In this document: piece after piece, positions 18,080 through 32,100 of the stretch
Numbering within the stretch: position 1 is the first letter of the stretch
How the letters are laid out: the number at the start of each line of letters is the position of its first letter
Position numbers and translations under genes: made by a program
Assembly (NCBI RefSeq): GCF_902833085.1
Contig: NZ_CADFEB010000013.1
Coordinates: 1-64,000, forward strand
Origin: Burkholderia ubonensis
Lineage (GTDB): Bacteria; Pseudomonadota; Gammaproteobacteria; Burkholderiales; Burkholderiaceae
Length of the DNA: 64,000 nt
Reading direction: 5' to 3'
The notes under the pieces: model-generated
Told to the model about the DNA's origin: nothing
Databases searched by the model: none
The model's input: the letters and a program-made list of their open reading frames with translations, nothing else

Positions 18080-18402
18080 GCTGGAATCCGTAAGGCGAGT
18101 TCAGTTAGGATTGTAGGGTCGTGGTCGTAACAGCGCAAAGCGCGCCGCATGGTGTGCCGCCGGTGGTATCGCCGAATTTGTCCGTTTTTGTCCGTAAGTG
18201 ACGGGTAAGTTGACGCGCTTATCTTGGAAGCGCCGGGCCACGCGCTTGCCGTCGTGCGAAGTGGTGCGGCGCAGCATCGCGCGCAGCCCCCGGGCCGCGT
18301 GCGGGTGAGGTGGGAGACAGCGGCGCGCTTGCGCCGACCAAGACGCGGCGCGCATGACACGCGCCGGCAATCAGAGGATTCATGTTCACCAAGGGGTAGT
18401 CG
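18080..18402. other. divergent intergenic region with direct repeats, upstream of acsA
   Basis: No gene is visible in this stretch. TTTGTCCGT occurs at 18177-18185 and again at 18187-18195, one helical turn apart, and GTAAGT follows twice (18193 on). Spaced this way the copies could bind a regulator of acsA; no clear -35/-10 pair was found. Confidence 0.3.
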
Positions 18403-20385
<1,983 letters not shown>

Positions 20386-20403
20386 GCCGGCACACCGGCA
20401 TGC

Positions 20404-20445
20404 GCCCCTGCGCGGCAATCCCGATTGCCCGCGCAGGGGCTTTTT
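20404..20445 (+). terminator. terminator of acsA
   Basis: GCCCCTGCGCGGCAAT pairs with ATTGCCCGCGCAGGGGC with a one-base bulge; TTTTT follows at 20441-20445. The small symporter gene begins only 14 bases later. Confidence 0.85.
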
Positions 20446-20458
20446 GCTACACAAGGGC

Positions 20459-20803
20459 ATGACCGTCCCGTCCCGTCCCGCGCCCGTCGCGCCGCCGCCC
20501 GTTCCCGCGCCGCTCGCTCGCGCGCATGCGCGCTACTGGCGCTTCAACGTCGCGCTGATCGCCGTGCTGATGGCGACCGGCTTCGCGGTGTCGTTCATCG
20601 TGCCGTTCTTCGCGCCCGCGCTCGCGGGCGTGCGCTTCGTCGGATTCAGCCTGCCGTTCTACGTCGGCGCGCAAGGCGCGATCCTCGTCTATCTCGTGCT
20701 GATCGTGATCTACATCGGGCTGATGCAACGCGCCGACCGCATCCTGCGCCGCACGTACGACGAGTACGCGGCGCAGGCCGGCAACACGCGCGGCGGGCGT
20801 TGA
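20459..20803 (+). CDS. DUF4212 small subunit of a sodium:solute symporter
   Basis: This 114-residue protein has two hydrophobic helices (about 36-58 and 75-97) and the DUF4212 elements YWRFN, GFAVSFIVPFFA and YVGAQGAILVYLVLI. Such proteins are encoded directly before the large symporter subunit of the VC_2705 type and are assumed to form a complex with it. The ATG at 20459 follows AAGGGC; a TTG at 20444 was rejected because it lies in the terminator tail. It is 3 bases from the symporter start. Confidence 0.88.
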   Translation: MTVPSRPAPVAPPPVPAPLARAHARYWRFNVALIAVLMATGFAVSFIVPFFAPALAGVRFVGFSLPFYVGAQGAILVYLVLIVIYIGLMQRADRILRRTYDEYAAQAGNTRGGR

Positions 20804-20806
20804 CGG

Positions 20807-22822
20807 ATGCTGACGCGTCGCCTGATCCGTGCGTATGCGCTGTACACGCTCGGCTTTCTCGGGTTCGTGCTGCTGCTGGGCCGGATCGAGCGCGCGGCCG
20901 GCTCCGGCGTGTGGATCGGCTACGTGTTCCTGTTCGTGCCGATCGCCGTCTATGCGGTGATCGGGCTGCTGTCGCGCACGTCCGATCTCGTCGAGTACTA
21001 CGTCGCCGGGCGGCGCGTGCCGTCCGCGTTCAACGGGATGGCGACCGCCGCCGACTGGCTGTCGGCCGCGTCGTTCATCGGCCTCGCCGGATCGCTGTAC
21101 GCGACCGGCTACGACGCGCTCGCCTACCTGATGGGCTGGACCGGCGGCTTCTGCCTCGTCGCGTTCCTGCTCGCGCCGTACGTGCGCAAGCTTGCCCGCT
21201 ACACGATTCCCGACTTTCTCGGCACGCGCTTCTCGAGCACCGCGGTGCGCGCGCTCGCGGCGGGCGCGGCGATCCTGTGCTCGTTCGTCTATCTGGTCGC
21301 GCAGATCCAGGGCATCGGGCTGATCGCGACGCGCTTCATCGGCGTCGATTTCGCGATCGGCATCTTCTGCGGGCTCGCGGGCATTCTCGTCTGCTCGTTC
21401 CTCGGCGGGATGCGCGCGGTGACGTGGACGCAGGTCGCGCAGTACATCATCCTGATCAGCGCGATCCTGATTCCCGTGTCGCTGATCGCGATGAAGAACG
21501 GGCTCGGGCCGGTGCCGCAATTCAGCTACGGGCAGTTGATGGAGCGCGTCGCGGCGCGCGAAGCGCAGGTGCGCGATTCGCGCGACGAGCAGCGGGTGCG
21601 CGATGCCTATCGCCGGCAGGCCGCGCACATCCAGACGCAGCTCGACCGGCTGCCCGCGTCGTATGCGCAGGAGCGGGGGCGGCTCGTCGACCAGTTGGCC
21701 GACCTGCGCCGCCACAACGGGCCGCTGCGCGAGATCAGCCAGCGCGAGCGCGCGCTCGCGGAGTTCCCGCGCGACCCGGCGGCGGCGCGTGTGGTGTGGT
21801 CGCAGGCGCGCGACGACCTGCTCGCGCGCGCGGCGCCGCCGGTGCCGATGCACGAGCCGTTTCCGGCGGCGAGCGACGACGAGCGGCGGCCGCGTGAACG
21901 GAACTTCCTCGCGCTGCTGCTGTGCCTGTCGCTCGGCACCGCGAGCCTGCCGCACATCCTGACGCGCTACAACACGACGACGTCGGTTGCGTCCGCGCGC
22001 CGGTCGGTCGGCTGGACGCTGTTCTTCATCGCGCTGTTCTATCTGAGCGTGCCGGTGCTCGCGGTGATGATCAAGTACGAGATCCTCGCGAACCTCGTCG
22101 GGCGGCCGTTCGCGGCGCTGCCGGCGTGGGTCACGCAGTGGCATCATTTCGAGCCGGACCTGATCGGCATCGTCGACGAGATTCGCGACGGCATCGTGCA
22201 CTGGTCCGAAATCCAGATGCAGCCTGACATGGTCGTGCTGGCCGCGCCGGAAATCGCCGGACTGCCGTACGTCGTGTCGGGGCTGATCGCGGCGGGTGCG
22301 CTCGCGGCCGCGCTGTCGACCGCGGACGGCCTGTTGCTGACGATCGCGAACGCGCTGTCGCACGACATCTACTACCACATGGTCGCGCCCGACGCGTCGA
22401 GCCAGCGGCGGGTGACGATCTCGAAGGTGCTGCTGCTCGGGGTGGCGCTGTTCGCGTCGTATGTCGCGTCGCTCAATACGGGGAAGATCCTGTTCCTCGT
22501 CGGCGCGGCGTTCTCGCTCGCGGCGTCGAGTTTCTTTCCGGTGCTCGTGCTGGGCGTGTTCTGGAAGCGCACGACGACGCGCGGCGCGATCGCCGGGATG
22601 GTGACGGGGCTCGTGGTGTGCGTGTATTACATCGTGTCGACGTATCCGTACTTCGCGCAGCTGACCGGCTTCGCCGGGCCGACGTGGTTCGGGATCGAGC
22701 CGATCAGCTCGGGCGTGTTCGGCGTGCCGGCGGGGTTTGCGGTCGCGATCGTCGTCAGCCTGCTCGACCGCCGGCCGGACGATTACACGCGCGCGCTCGT
22801 CGACTACATTCGCCATCCGTGA
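20807..22822 (+). CDS. sodium:solute symporter with central soluble insert
   Basis: This 671-residue SSSF-family transporter belongs to the VC_2705 type, related to ActP. The first six membrane segments (to about 235) include RTSDLVEYYVAGRRVPSAFNGMATAADW and WTQVAQYIILISAILIP. Residues about 245-365 form a highly charged, helix-rich insert (RVAARE, RDEQRVRDAYRRQAAH, HNGPLREISQRERAL) that looks like a coiled coil. The remaining membrane segments follow from LALLLCLSLGTASLPHIL. The substrate is probably a short carboxylate given acsA upstream; that is inference from context. Confidence 0.9.
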   Translation: MLTRRLIRAYALYTLGFLGFVLLLGRIERAAGSGVWIGYVFLFVPIAVYAVIGLLSRTSDLVEYYVAGRRVPSAFNGMATAADWLSAASFIGLAGSLYATGYDALAYLMGWTGGFCLVAFLLAPYVRKLARYTIPDFLGTRFSSTAVRALAAGAAILCSFVYLVAQIQGIGLIATRFIGVDFAIGIFCGLAGILVCSFLGGMRAVTWTQVAQYIILISAILIPVSLIAMKNGLGPVPQFSYGQLMERVAAREAQVRDSRDEQRVRDAYRRQAAHIQTQLDRLPASYAQERGRLVDQLADLRRHNGPLREISQRERALAEFPRDPAAARVVWSQARDDLLARAAPPVPMHEPFPAASDDERRPRERNFLALLLCLSLGTASLPHILTRYNTTTSVASARRSVGWTLFFIALFYLSVPVLAVMIKYEILANLVGRPFAALPAWVTQWHHFEPDLIGIVDEIRDGIVHWSEIQMQPDMVVLAAPEIAGLPYVVSGLIAAGALAAALSTADGLLLTIANALSHDIYYHMVAPDASSQRRVTISKVLLLGVALFASYVASLNTGKILFLVGAAFSLAASSFFPVLVLGVFWKRTTTRGAIAGMVTGLVVCVYYIVSTYPYFAQLTGFAGPTWFGIEPISSGVFGVPAGFAVAIVVSLLDRRPDDYTRALVDYIRHP

Positions 22823-22864
22823 CGGTTGTGCACGAGGGAGTGGCGGGGCGCGGCAAGAGTTTGC

Positions 22865-22870
22865 TATACT
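22865..22870 (+). promoter_or_regulatory. -10 box of the tRNA-Ser gene
   Basis: TATACT lies 12 bases before the mature tRNA 5' end. The -35 region is not recognisable. Confidence 0.55.
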
Positions 22871-22882
22871 CTCGCTCTTCCC

Positions 22883-22972
22883 GGAGAGATGGATGAGTGG
22901 TTTAAGTCGCACGCCTGGAAAGCGTGTATAGGTGAAAGCCTATCGGGGGTTCGAATCCCCCTCTCTCCGCCA
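22883..22972 (+). tRNA. tRNA-Ser (GGA)
   Basis: The 90-nt sequence folds as a class II tRNA: acceptor stem GGAGAGA (22883-22889) with TCTCTCC (22962-22968), anticodon stem CACGC/GCGTG, and anticodon loop CTGGAAA with anticodon GGA at 22917-22919. It has a long variable arm, GGTTCGAATCC for the T arm, discriminator G and an encoded CCA (22970-22972). It reads UCC/UCU codons. It borders the proposed island; tRNA-Ser 3' ends are common integration sites. Confidence 0.97.
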
Positions 22973-22998
22973 GAATACCCCTCCAGCATCATTCAAGA

Positions 22999-23039
22999 AG
23001 CGCCGCAAAACCAGGATGAACAAGGTTTTGCGGGGCGCT
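22999..23039 (+). other. decayed tRNA terminator hairpin at the island edge
   Basis: AGCGCC-GCAAAACC (22999-23012) pairs with GGTTTTGC-(GG)-GGCGCT (23024-23039), apart from a two-base bulge, but no T run follows. It looks like an intrinsic terminator whose tail was lost or replaced, which would put a junction close to 23,040. The remaining bases to 23,185 hold nothing recognisable. Confidence 0.4.
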
Positions 23040-23185
23040 CAAGCGTTCGCAGGCCTCCAGGAAAAATCGCAAGACTCCAGTTTCCGGGCACTTCGGGAGA
23101 GTCTGCGGCGATATCCCGAGCCACCCCGAGTCGACGAACACGGGCGAGTCACGCACGGTTACCGGTGGTTCATCCTATCGAAGCC

Positions 23186-26100
23186 TCACTGCTGACCGAC
23201 ATCTTTCAGGTCCACGAAGACATTGCCCAGAACCAGGACAGGCGCAGGCTGCCGCGTAAGGCCGGAAAGGATCGTCAGGTCGAACCTCAGTACGGCCCGG
23301 TTACCGGAAGCCTGGTTCCTGTCCTTCCACGCCTGATATTTGCCCGAAAGAATTTCGATCAGTCGTTCCAGGCCGATCTGCCCGGCGTCGGGCGTGCCGC
23401 CGATGCGGATCGCCTGCTGCGGCAGGTGGTACACCGGCAGCCGTATCGGGCTGAGTGCGTCATTGGTGGCGTACTCATAGAAGAACGTCACCTGGATCAA
23501 CTGCTCCTGTAGAGCGGTGTCGGCGAACAGGGCATCGAACAGCGCCTGCAGATGTCCGCTGAGGCTGCGCTTGACGTGCTTGCCGTTGTTACCTTGTCCG
23601 ATCAGGGACATGTCGATGGCGGCGTCCGGCGCGTTGGTCGGATGCAGGGGGCCGGTGAATTTCACGTCCGGCGTGCTATAGACGAACGGATCTGCCGTCG
23701 CCCGACCACCGAAGGACTCGTTGCGCGTCAGGTGGAGTTCGCTGAGCGCGTCCTGGCGCACCAAGATGTCCAGCGCAGGAAGCTCGACCTGACGGTCGGG
23801 GATCGCAGCGCCTGTCTCCACGTCCAAATAGTGACCATCCTTCGTGTACAGGTAGCTGAAGACGTCGTCCTCGTCGCCCTGGCGCTCGGCCCGGTAACCC
23901 TCGATGTTGACCACCGGTGCGCCGATCCCCGCAGGCGGCTTGCCCGCGATGGTGATCATGAGCGCGTCGACCGGCCCCTGTCCGCCGGCTTCGACGCTCC
24001 GGCTGCTCTCGGAAACGATGAACGCGTAGGGCAGGTCAGGGGACGGTGCATCCTGGGTCCCGGCTTCCGCGAGGGTCTGCAGCGCCCTCGCGTGCAGCGA
24101 GGCCGCGCGCCGAATCGTGGGGACCTGTGCGCTTTGCGCGGCGCGGGCGACGAGTTGCACCGCCGAGTCGAGAGCCGTCTGCGCGTTCTTGAGCTGGATC
24201 TTGTCCGTGGTTGCCTCGGTGATGGTGGCGAGGTAGATATTGAGATCCTTTTCCACGGCGGGATAGACCGTGATGAATTCACCCAGGTCGTCGAAGAGGT
24301 CCCTGGTTTCCGCGAAATTCCTCGCGGACAGGCTGTCCTTGATGTTGAACGTGACGGCGCAGTGGATGCGATCCTGCAGGCGATGCTGCTGCAGGCTGTA
24401 GGTGAAACCGTAGTTCCACTGCTTGGCCTGCCTGATCAGTGCATCCACATCGGTGTCGCCGTCCGCCGGCTTCCGGCCCGTCTGCAGGCTCTGCTGCTGC
24501 ACCATGACGGGAATCTGCGGGTATTCGCGTAGCACCAGCGGAACGTTGAAACTCCCCAGCGCCTGGTCGAGCGGCCAGTCGCCCGGCGTGGCGTCGGTGG
24601 GCAGGTTGAGGAAACTCAGCCAGCTGGAGGCGAGATAGCCGTTGTCATTGCCGTCGCTGATGCCGGGGACTTCGCCGATCTGGTGTTCGATGTAGCGGCC
24701 CTGGTACACCACGTCGAGAGGAATGGTGTCGGCGGTGCGCGTACCATGTTCGCTGGTGCTGACCATGAAGGTGAGATTGGCGGGGGCGTCGCGCTTCGTG
24801 GTCCGCAGGTCGAGCTTGGGTGTGGTGAGGGAGACATTCTTCTCCGCTTCGACGCCCGACCGGTCGGCCGCCGGAGCGATCGTGCCGTACAGCCGCGGCA
24901 CGTGAGGATAGCGTTGCGCGATGTCGGCATTGACGTCGACCGAAAACTGCACGGCGGCAGCGACGTTGAAGCCGTTGGCGAGGCGGTCGAGCATCATCTG
25001 CCGGAAGCCGTCCTGGGCGTCGCCGGTCGCTGCCGCATCCGGGTTTTGGTCCTTGAAGACCGCAATCATCAATGTTTTCAGTCCCGCGGCCAGATGCTCC
25101 TTGGCGTCGAGCAGCGCCTGCAGCAGCCGGGTATCGCACTTGTTGTCGAGGATCAGCGCCGGGCTGACGAAGCGCGGGCTCAGCAGGGCATCCACCTGGG
25201 ACAGGAACTGCAACAGCCAGCGGTCCGCGTCCATGTCGGTGAAGGAGACCATGCGCGTGGGGGTGTCGAAATCGATTCCCGTGCCGGTCGTATAGCCGTA
25301 GATCCGCACGGCGCGGGACACGAGCTGGTTGGACAACGGGCGCGGCGCGTACTGGACCGGCTGCGAGGGGTTGCGCACACGGTAGGAAATGGCCTCTGCG
25401 GGCGCCTTCCCGTTCGTCGTGCCCAAGCGCGTGATCCACACCCGCTGCTTGGCCTGTGCCTCGGGCGGCGCGGCACGGTCGGTGCCCACGCAGGCCTGGT
25501 ACGCATAGGCGCCAAGGCCGGCGAGCGCACGGGTGAGGTCTTGGGCGAACTGCGTGAGACTGCGCGTGTCGGCCGGATTGTTGTAGTTCTCGAGGTTGCC
25601 CGTATACGGAGACACCGCGGTACGCACCGATCCGATGCCCGGCACGTTGCGCAGCGCCCCCGCCACAAGGTCTGCACGGCGGGAGATGACGAAGTCCATG
25701 CTCAGCTCGAAGAGCAGCGCCGGATTGAGACGGGCCGTGTCCACGGGCACGACCAGATCGAGTGGCGCGGGCGGCGTCGCGCTCTGGTCGCCATTGGCGC
25801 GCTGATGCAGGAACGCTTGCACCTGGTACGCCCAGTTGGTGATGGCGCCGGCCTGTGCGTCGGTAAGTTCGGGAGGCGCGCCGGTCAATAGCGTGCTTTC
25901 CACCTCCATGCCGATACCGTTGGGGTCCTGAAGCTGGTAGTGGATGACCTGATAGGTATGCAGATCCCGAGCGGCGTTTTCCTTCCACGCGTCGTCGCCA
26001 GTGCCGTTCTGCGGATCGTACGGCTTGTAGCGGTTGTAGTCGAAGGCGAACACGAATGCGATCCCGACCGGCGTGCCGTTTCCGCCGGCGAGCTGGTAGG

Positions 26101-29100
26101 CGACGGAGACGGCTGGCCATTGGCCCGGACCCAGCAGGGCATCGGTGTACCCGGTGATGGCCGGCGGACGATTCAGCGGTGCGGCATCCCCTTTTTGTGG
26201 GGCGCTGAGCTGACTGACCATGGTGTTGCCGTACAGGTCGTACCAGGCGAAATCGGTCTGCAGCAGGCCGCCCACGCCGGCGTAGGGGCTCACGTCGCTC
26301 TCGGCGGCGCCCAGGGCGAGGGTGGGTTGTTCCTTGGCAAGACCGTTGTACGGAATGGACTGGGTGTAGTCCCAGTTCTCGCCGGCCTCGAGCAGGCCGG
26401 GCGCCCTGACTTTTTCGAACAAGGCCATGCCGTCGTCGCTGTTGGCGGGCCCTGCGGGCAGCCCCATGTTGGAAGCGCGGAAATCGACCGTTTCCACGGT
26501 GGCGTAGCCGAGCATGTTGAAGACGTGCTGCAGGTAGATCTGCGCGTAGTCGCCGGTGGGCCGATCGGGAATCTCGGGCGGCACGGCGCGCATCAGGTCG
26601 TAGGCGACGACACCGACCCGATTGCCGGCGCTGCGGTGAATCGGCCCGGTGGAGAAGTCCAGCGTGGCGCCCGCGGCCAGGATATCCACGCGGTCGGCGT
26701 TGGCGGCGGCGAGCGCCTGCAACGGCACGCGATAGTAATTCGACAGCGACACGAGCGTGTCGCCGCCATGGCTCGCGCCGACCTTGACGATGATCCGCGG
26801 CAAGCGAATGGCCACGAGAGGCGGCAGCACTGGAGGCCAGGTGCCGATCCTGGGATTGGCCTGGCGAATCTGCGCGGCGGTGACGCCGAACCAGGCGGCG
26901 ATGGCGTCGAGATCGCCACCGGGGGCCTCGCCTTGGGGCGGCACCTGGTACAGACCGTTCTCGATCACGATCTCGGCGCCCGAGCGCAGCCGCGTATCCG
27001 GGTTGGCGCCGTTGAGCAGGTTCTCCATGACGATGCCGGGGGCATCGGTGAAATAGGCGCTCGCGATTTCGCCCAGACTTTGCCCTTCTTCCGGCAGCAG
27101 GGCCGTGACCGGACGGGCGACCGCCTGCGCATACACCTGGTCCTGACCGCTGTCGGTGGCTTCGTCGGTGACCACGCAATTGACGTAGTCGGGCAGTTCC
27201 AGCCAGCCCTGTTGCGTATCGCCCTTCGCCTGGTACAGCGCGAGCACGGCGACCTCGGCCTCGCCCTGGTCGTTGAAAATGGCGTCGGGCAGGCCCTGAT
27301 CCTCGGCGATGGCGTCGAAGTACAGGAAGAAGCCGCCGGCGCGGGTAATGCTCGCTTCCCACAGCAGACGCAGGAACATCCCCGGAGCATTGAGCAACCC
27401 CGGGTTGACCCGCTCGGAACGGGCGGCGGTCAGAACGGCGCCGCTGGGTGGGCGAGTGACCGTGGAGAGGTTGACCTGCGAAATGCCGAACACGGTATCC
27501 GGGCGGGCATAGGACCGCAGCGCGGGCTGACCGCTCGTGCCGCCCTGCGGGAACAGCAGGTCGACGGCGAAATAGGCCGCATCCGACGAGACGCCGCTCA
27601 GGATGCGCTCCAGCATGAGGATATCCGTGGTGCCCGCCCCCAGGATCTCGTAGGTGCGCTCCGTCGACGGACTGGTGGCGACCGGGGGCACCCGCTTGAT
27701 CCTGAAGCGCACGATGCTGCCGAAGCCGACGTTGCGAATCTGGCGGACCGCCATCTGGCCGGTGGCTTCGTCGTAGCGCCCGATGTCGATCCTGAAAGCC
27801 GGCGCGACGGCGCGGGATGCCCCCGGAAGTGATGCCATTGCCGGCGAAAGCCCCCAGATGTTCAGCGCCGGAACCTGCGGTGCGGGAGCAAGGGAGACGG
27901 GCAACGGAACCGGTCCGCCGGACTGCCAGACGGTCTGGCTTTCGAACGCGTAACTGGCCAGATGCAGTTCGCTCTCGGCCCCCGGGCCGAGCAGCGAGGT
28001 GTTCGTGAACAGGCGATTGCGGGAGGCATAGTCGACGACGCTCCTGACGCGGGCCAGGTCGTCCGCGTTGCTCAGCTCGAAGGTGAGCGACGGTGCCGAG
28101 CCTGCCTGTGCCGCCTGCGTGTTCCGTGTCTGCTGGTCGGTGGTGAAGCGCAGCCAATTGCTTCCGTTGGCGGCGCTCACCGTGAAATTGAACACGTCGC
28201 CGTCGGTCAGGGCCGGCAGGGCGATTTCCTGGCCGACGAGGGCGAACAGGCCGATTTCAGCGGGCAGCGTCAGGTTCGGGCTGGTTCCCGAGACGAAGAT
28301 GCCCGGCTGCCTGGGGGTGACGCCGTTCGTCGGCACGCGCAGTCCGTGCAGGTAGTAGCGCGAGGCCATGCTGCCCAGATGCTGCACCGCCAGGGTGCGC
28401 ACCGCCTCGTCCAGCAGGTCGCCGACCCGGTACTGGGTCAGGTGGGGCACGTCCAGGTAGGGCTCGGCGGAGGCGTCGAACAGGCCCGGGATGCCGGTCA
28501 CGTTGCGCGCAACGCCGCTCAGGTCGTCCAGGGTGATCGAGAAACGCGCCGCGACGGCGTTGAGGTTGTCGCCCTCGACGCTCTGGTATTCGAAAGCCGG
28601 CAGCGACAGGGTGGCCAGCGGGATCAGCAGATCCTTGAGGGTGACGACGTTGGAATGCGTCAGCATTGCATCGGGCGCGACCTGGAAGACCTCGACGGCG
28701 ATGCGTTCGAGACTGTCGTCGGGCTGCACGCGGTAGTCCGGCTTGCCGGGGTAGGTGACGACCGCGCCGGGCTGCAGCAGCGACTTCGCCGCGAGGTTTG
28801 CGCCTGCCAGGGACTTGCCGTCGAACAGCGGTTGACCCGCGGCATTGCGGAACACGGTCAGGGCGGCGATGTCGCTGAAGCCCAGGCCCGCCGGCGTGGT
28901 GAAGGTCGATCCCTGGATGCCGAGGCGGCTGCCCTTGGTCAGCGGATGGCGCGGATTGGCCGCGAACAGGTCCGCCGCCGTAATCGCGGCATCCCCGCTC
29001 AACCGGCCGGTCGTGTTGATGGTGTCGACGATGTCGGCGATGCTCTGGCCTGTCCGCAGCACGTACTGGAAGTTGCGCAGCCCGCTGCGCAGGCTGTCCA

Positions 29101-32100
29101 CCATCTGCCGGCCGATCAACGTGAAATAGTCCTGGAATACGAAGCTGGCGACCGCGGGGCCGCTGTCGCCGGCCAGATCGAACTTCACGGCCGCGTTCGC
29201 GCCTTCCTGCTGGACCGACACGGCCAGTTCCTGGAAGTATTTGCGCAGCCACTGGGCGTAGTCCGGACTCGTGGCGTTGTAGTTCGCGAGGAGGTAGTCG
29301 ATTCCCGGATAGTCGTTCCCGTAGGCCGGAACCTTGATGTTCAGCCAGGGGGCGGCGGGGAAGAACACGGCGTCGGCTTCACCCGCCTGCACCTGCAGCT
29401 TGAAGTCGATGCTGAACTGGGCATTGAGGAAATCGTTGATGTCGCCGGCCGGGATGGGACTGGTGTTCCGCGCATTGCCCAGGTAGTCGTAGATCCCGCT
29501 CAGGAACACGTCGCTGACGACCAGGTCGTCCACCGCAGCCGCGGTCATGTCCGCGGACTGGCCCGCGGCGATGAGCCAGCGGGTGACCTGCAGGGTCAAG
29601 GTCTTGAAGGGGTCGTCGCCCTGCTGGAGCGTCAGCCTGCGCTGGTGGACCTCGGTGGCATTGGCGCCGGAGACAGGCGGTTGCGTGGCGATGAAGAACG
29701 ACAGCACGTAGGCGGCGAACTGCTTCGACAGATCGCCGCTTGCCTGGGCCGCATCGCCTGCGACGGTCAGCGCCGGAGCGAAATAGCCCTGCAGCCCCAC
29801 GGGGGCGGCGGCGCCGCGCAGCCGGCTCCAGACCGGCGCGTACGTCGTCGATTGCAAGAGCCCCATGCGCTCCTGATAGGCGCGCAGCCGCGCCTGCATC
29901 CGCCGCAGCCGCAACTGGCCGCGGTCTGTCTCCAGCGTGTTCCAGGGAGCCCTGCCGCTGTTGGCGATGACGAAGGTGGCCTTGACCGTGGCCGAAAACG
30001 AGAAACTGATGCTGATCTTGAACAGGCCCAGGTTGATCTTGACCGACACGCGCACGCTGACGCCGGCCGAAACGGAAATCGGGATGTCCCGGTAGGACAT
30101 GTAGACGATGCTGGCCATGGCCTTGACCGTGATGTCCACGTTGGCCTGCACGATGGCGAAATTGATGGTGCCGTAAAGCCTGCCGAGGATGCCGAAGGTG
30201 CCGCTGATGGCGAAATAGTAGGAATCCTGAACCTGGTTCTTGCTGACGGGAAGATTGCTGCCGTCGTAGTAGTGCCACTGGGCAATCACGCCCTGGATGA
30301 TGCCGAAGGCGGTGATGGAGAAACCCGCCTCCAGGATGCCGACGGAGACGGATTTGCCGACGCCGAGCTGGGCGCCGAAGCCGACCACGATGACGGGGTT
30401 GAACCAGCCGTTGCTCGCCTGCGGGACATCGCTGCTGGTTTCGCTGGACAGCTTGCCGAAGTAGAAGCCCGCCGAGCCGAGCAGGGGGATGCCCGGGTAG
30501 ACGATCGCTTCGATGGTGAAGGAAACCGAGAAGTCCTCGTTGTACGGGAACCCCACGTCGACCTTGAAATCGCCGTTGGTGAATATCTCGATGCCGAATT
30601 CCGGCAGCGTGATGGTGAAGGTGCCGAAATCCAGCCGCCGCATGGCGGTGGGCAGGCTGAGGCGGGAGGAATAGACGCCCACGGTGTCCGACACCTGGCG
30701 GTACATGATCTCGAAGGCCAGTCCGGCCAGGATCTTCGCGGCCGGCCCGGCCAACGCGACGCGCAGCGCATAGAGCTTCGGATCGTTGAAGACGATGGAC
30801 AGGTCGAGGAAGTACTCCGGCTTGGCTTGCTCCAGGACGATCAGTTCCCTGCCCGTCGGCAGCGGCATGCCGATGGGCAGCCGTGCGCGCAGGGACGCAT
30901 CGTTCGCCGCCGCTTTGCCTTGCTGCGCGCCATCTTCCACCTTGAGGACACCGAAGTTGGTGGCGATCAGCCAGGAGCTGCCGGCGTCGAAGTAGGGCTG
31001 GCCCGGACCGCCCACGGGAATGGCATCCGGCGCGTTGTTGGGCAGATCGCGCAACTTCGCGACGAGCTTTTCGACCGTATCCAGCTGGGCCAGGCCGCCG
31101 ATGCTCACCCGCTGCCCCAGCGCGAGCAGGCGCAGGTCGAGGTACTTGTTGCCGCCGCCCGGAGGGGCCGGCGTCTGCTCCGGCTTGGTGGCGTCCCAGG
31201 TGAGCCGCTGGTCGCCGTTCGCGGCGACGTCGAACCGGACGCCCTCCTGAGGCTTCACGTCCCACATGAAGCTGCCCTCGAGGCTGACGTTGACCTTGCG
31301 GTCCCGGGTGCTCTGCGAATCGTAGTTGACGCCGATGGACTTGATGGTCGCGAAGCCCAGGTTGATGGGACCGATGTTGACCTTGAAGGTGACCTGGTTG
31401 GTGCTGAAGTCCCATTGCAGCGCGAAGGCGCTCAACGGGATGTGGTTCAGCAGGTTCCAGGGCGCGCCCAGGCCGAACTCGGTCCGGGTGGCCCAGGAGA
31501 TCAGCATTTCGACCATCTCGCCCAGGCTCTTGTCTGCCAGGGTGAAGGTGGCGATCCAGTGTTTCTGCGGATCGGCGGCAACCGCCATGAGGACATCCGC
31601 ATCGGGGCGCACCACACCCACGCCGGGCAGGCTCAGATGGGCCGCATCGGGCGCCTTTTCCTCGACCGTCACGCTCAGGACGCCCCAGGTCAGGCCGAAG
31701 CTCCTGGCGTCGGGGGAAAAGTTGAAGAAAACCGTGGCGGGAATGTTGTTGAAATAGATGTTGAGGCCGATCTTGCCGAACAGGCCGGGCTCGCCCGCCA
31801 GCAGTTGCTCGGCGGCCAGGAGCCTCCAGCCGTTGAGCGGCTGGCCCGGCACCGTCGAGCCGGGCAGCGCGCCCGGTCCGTCGGCGGCCAGCGTCATCTC
31901 CCTGTGAGCGTATCGAAAGGACTGGATGCCCGAATCATTTCCGAGTTGCAGCAGCTCGCGGCTGGCCGGCTTGCCGGACGACGGCCCGTTGTAGCCCAGC
32001 AGCACGTTGGCGCCGATCGGCGGCAGGCCGGGAAGGAACGGGATTTGCCAGGGCTCGGCGGTGCGGCCGGAAAACTGCCAGGACGACGTGCCGGTTTGCA

